From Vulcanimicrobiota bacterium (GTDB taxonomy: Bacteria; Eremiobacterota; Eremiobacteria; Baltobacterales; Baltobacteraceae): a stretch of DNA of 7,393 nucleotides. Below are positions 5,892 to 7,393 of this stretch, piece by piece. Below the pieces are notes generated by a model that saw only the letters and a list, made by a program, of their open reading frames with translations, was not told the origin of the DNA and ran no database searches. The number at the start of each line of letters is the position of its first letter. Position 1 is the stretch's first letter. The stretch spans positions 1 through 7,393 of the forward strand of contig JASHZC010000313.1 in assembly GCA_030042755.1 (NCBI GenBank). The letters run 5' to 3'. The translations under genes and the position numbers were made by a program.

Positions 5892-6595
5892 ACGGCACGC
5901 TACGTCGCGTCGCGCTCTGCCTCGGCGTGCTTTTCCTTTCGAGCGCGTGCGCTCGGGACTATCCGGACGACCATTTTGTCGGCATCGTCCGCGCGATGAA
6001 GCCGTCGGTCGTGCTTTTGACGATGCGCGTGCCGCCGGAGAAGAAGAGCGATAGATACGATGATGCATACGGTACGGGACTGATCGTTGCCAGTGGCGCG
6101 TGGGGAAGCGACATCCTCACCGTCGCGCACGTCGTTGATGGAGCGTGGAACATGCACGCGACGATCGACAACAAGACGAAGGTACCGGCGCGCGTCATTG
6201 CGACCGACGACGATCGCGACGTCGCACTGGTGCGCACCACGCGTCCCAATCTTCCCTCGGTCCAACTGACGCTGCCGGCGGATCTGCACGATCAGCTTGG
6301 CCGCAGCGTCGGCTTGATCGGCTATCCGATCCCCGACGAGTTTGCCGACGAGCAATTGGGTCTGGCAACCTCGCTGACGACGGGACAGCTCTCCTCGATC
6401 CGAAATGACGCACTTGAAGTGACGCTACAGATCGTTCCGGGCGAGAGCGGTGCACCGGTGTTCGTGGTCGATACGGGCGCGATCATCGGGCTCGCAGATT
6501 CACGCTTCGACGACGAACGCTCGATTGGATTCGCGGTTCCGATTGCCGATGCGCTGCACTTCCTGCACCGAACCGATCGCGCTCACGGCTTTTGA
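5888..6595 (+). CDS. Trypsin-like serine protease, exported (HtrA-type protease domain without PDZ)
   Basis: A 235-residue exported protein with a chymotrypsin/HtrA-type protease fold. All three catalytic residues are present: His81 in LTVAHVVDG, Asp111 in DDRDVALVRT, and Ser187 in PGESGAPVF (canonical GNSGGP). The oxyanion-loop glycine G185 is kept, and the substrate-pocket segment SIGFAVPI (212-219) resembles the HtrA 'GIGFAIP' strand. The N-terminus is MNGTLRRVALCLGVLFLSSAC, a signal peptide ending in a possible lipobox (LSSAC, Cys21), so it may be a lipoprotein; leucine at -4 rather than -3 makes that uncertain. There is no PDZ domain and no second membrane helix, and it is about half the length of DegP/DegS. 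The ATG overlaps the hflX stop as ATGA, indicating translational coupling. The specific substrate is unknown. Its 3' end overlaps the convergent channel gene by 13 bases. Confidence 0.85.
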   Translation: MNGTLRRVALCLGVLFLSSACARDYPDDHFVGIVRAMKPSVVLLTMRVPPEKKSDRYDDAYGTGLIVASGAWGSDILTVAHVVDGAWNMHATIDNKTKVPARVIATDDDRDVALVRTTRPNLPSVQLTLPADLHDQLGRSVGLIGYPIPDEFADEQLGLATSLTTGQLSSIRNDALEVTLQIVPGESGAPVFVVDTGAIIGLADSRFDDERSIGFAVPIADALHFLHRTDRAHGF

Positions 6596-7393
6596 ACGCC
6601 TTCTATTCGCGTGAGAATTTCCGGGTCGATCTGCATGCGAATGTGCTCGCTGCTGATGAGCGAACGATCGCCAAGCCATTGAATCTGCGGAACGTCGAAA
6701 TACGCGGCAAGTTTCGCGATGTGACCCGCGTAGGTGGCGCGTAACTGCGAAAATTTCTCCCAAGCGTGCTCGCGTTCGTGCATGGCCAGACCCACGCTTT
6801 GCAGGTGCTCGTAGACTTCGTCATACTGGTCGCGCGTGACGCCGGGATCGCGTCCGTCTCCGTCGAGATGAAAGTGATTGCTGATGTCGTGTGCGGCATG
6901 CCTGCCGACGTTGTAGAGAATGCGCGCTTCGCCGCCGTCGCACTGGACCGTGGTCATCATGAGAACTGCGGAGTCCAGAAGCGTGCCGAGCGTAGCGACC
7001 CACGACTCGTAATCGTGGCTCGAACGAAAGTATGCAAGCGCGGGGTACGCCAGATGCGTTTCCATCAGCGAGGCGCACCAGGTCTCGGCGCTGCGCATGA
7101 GTATGGAAAGATCTTTGACGACGCCCGCGCGTGCGGCGATCGTCATCAGTCCCACGCCGCTGGGCGGCGATCCGGCGCGAGCGCCGATCGTCACCACGAA
7201 TTGCTCGCGCGTTTGGAACGCACCGAACAAGGCGAACAGAAAGGCAGTCGTGATTGAAACGAGACCGAAACCCGACGCGCCGGCTGCCAGCGAGAAAACG
7301 CGCGTCCATATGGTGGTGCCGGCGAAGTCGCCGAAGCCAATCGTAAAGAAGGACGCTCCGGCGAAATAGACGGCCTCCGAGAACGACCGAATC
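6583..7393 (-). CDS. Potassium channel family protein with soluble C-terminal domain (5' part outside the window)
   Basis: The frame is open from the right edge (first full codon at 7392-7390) to a TGA at 6583-6585, giving 269 visible residues. Near the edge is a pore loop with the K+ selectivity filter TIGFGD (17-22, preceded by AGASFF), then a pore-lining helix (about 29-58, WTRVFSLAAGASGFGLVSI...). This is the Ion_trans_2 layout, so the first helix must lie beyond the window. The remaining ~200 residues are soluble and should be cytoplasmic: FRSSHDYESWVATLGTLLD, a GRHAAHDISNHFH histidine cluster (164-175) and a helical C-terminus. From memory, similar C-terminal domains with a YRS-type motif and an 'RHA..D' motif occur in uncharacterised bacterial two-helix channels; I know no RCK/TrkA-N signature here. 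A TTG at 7230 could start a shorter frame, but it would lose the filter and is rejected. It converges with the protease gene, overlapping by 13 bases. Confidence 0.88.
   Translation of the reverse strand, partial: IRSFSEAVYFAGASFFTIGFGDFAGTTIWTRVFSLAAGASGFGLVSITTAFLFALFGAFQTREQFVVTIGARAGSPPSGVGLMTIAARAGVVKDLSILMRSAETWCASLMETHLAYPALAYFRSSHDYESWVATLGTLLDSAVLMMTTVQCDGGEARILYNVGRHAAHDISNHFHLDGDGRDPGVTRDQYDEVYEHLQSVGLAMHEREHAWEKFSQLRATYAGHIAKLAAYFDVPQIQWLGDRSLISSEHIRMQIDPEILTRIEGVQKP

Noticed and set aside
6570..6620. Possible shared terminator between the convergent protease and channel genes
   Set aside because: The genes overlap by 13 bases and I see no stable hairpin with a T-run on either strand.
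6766..7257. Plus-strand frame of 163 codons over the channel gene
   Set aside because: Antisense to the channel's conserved soluble domain; no domain or ribosome site of its own.

Overview
The window is dense, high-GC DNA with almost no intergenic space. A TonB-dependent outer-membrane receptor together with a periplasmic binding protein shows a diderm (Gram-negative-type) bacterium. The overall style (GC-rich codons, Ser/Pro linker in the receptor, four-base gene overlaps) reminds me of uncultivated lineages such as Eremiobacterota/WPS-2. That placement is an impression and not a result; a marker-gene search would be needed.

Layout. At the left edge, 1-258 (+) is the end of an unrecognised gene, converging on the minus-strand operon. 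From 3977 down to 176 on the minus strand lies a cobalamin (vitamin B12) riboswitch followed by a TonB-dependent receptor (btuB-like), a FecCD-family permease (btuC-like) and an ABC ATPase (btuD-like). The three genes are chained by four-base stop/start overlaps (TTGA, then ATGA). Diverging to the right, the plus strand carries a cobalamin-type substrate-binding protein (btuF-like), the ribosome-associated GTPase hflX, whose 5' end is embedded in btuF, and a small trypsin-like serine protease that overlaps hflX by ATGA. Converging from the right edge is a potassium-channel protein whose N-terminus lies outside the window.

Function. The receptor brings corrinoid across the outer membrane, BtuF captures it in the periplasm, and BtuC/BtuD move it through the inner membrane. 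The riboswitch lies only in the leader of the receptor-permease-ATPase mRNA. BtuF is on the opposite strand and is not covered by it. The riboswitch is well resolved: aptamer core, a P1 helix, and an L5-L13 kissing-loop platform whose P13 hairpin contains the receptor's Shine-Dalgarno sequence. This predicts translational shut-off when B12 is plentiful.

No RNA genes other than the riboswitch, no insertion sequences, no CRISPR array and no gene-free stretch above 300 bases were seen. The most notable points are the riboswitch architecture, the btuF/hflX overlap with its probable non-standard start, and the altered Q-loop of the ATPase. I see no clearly new multi-gene system.
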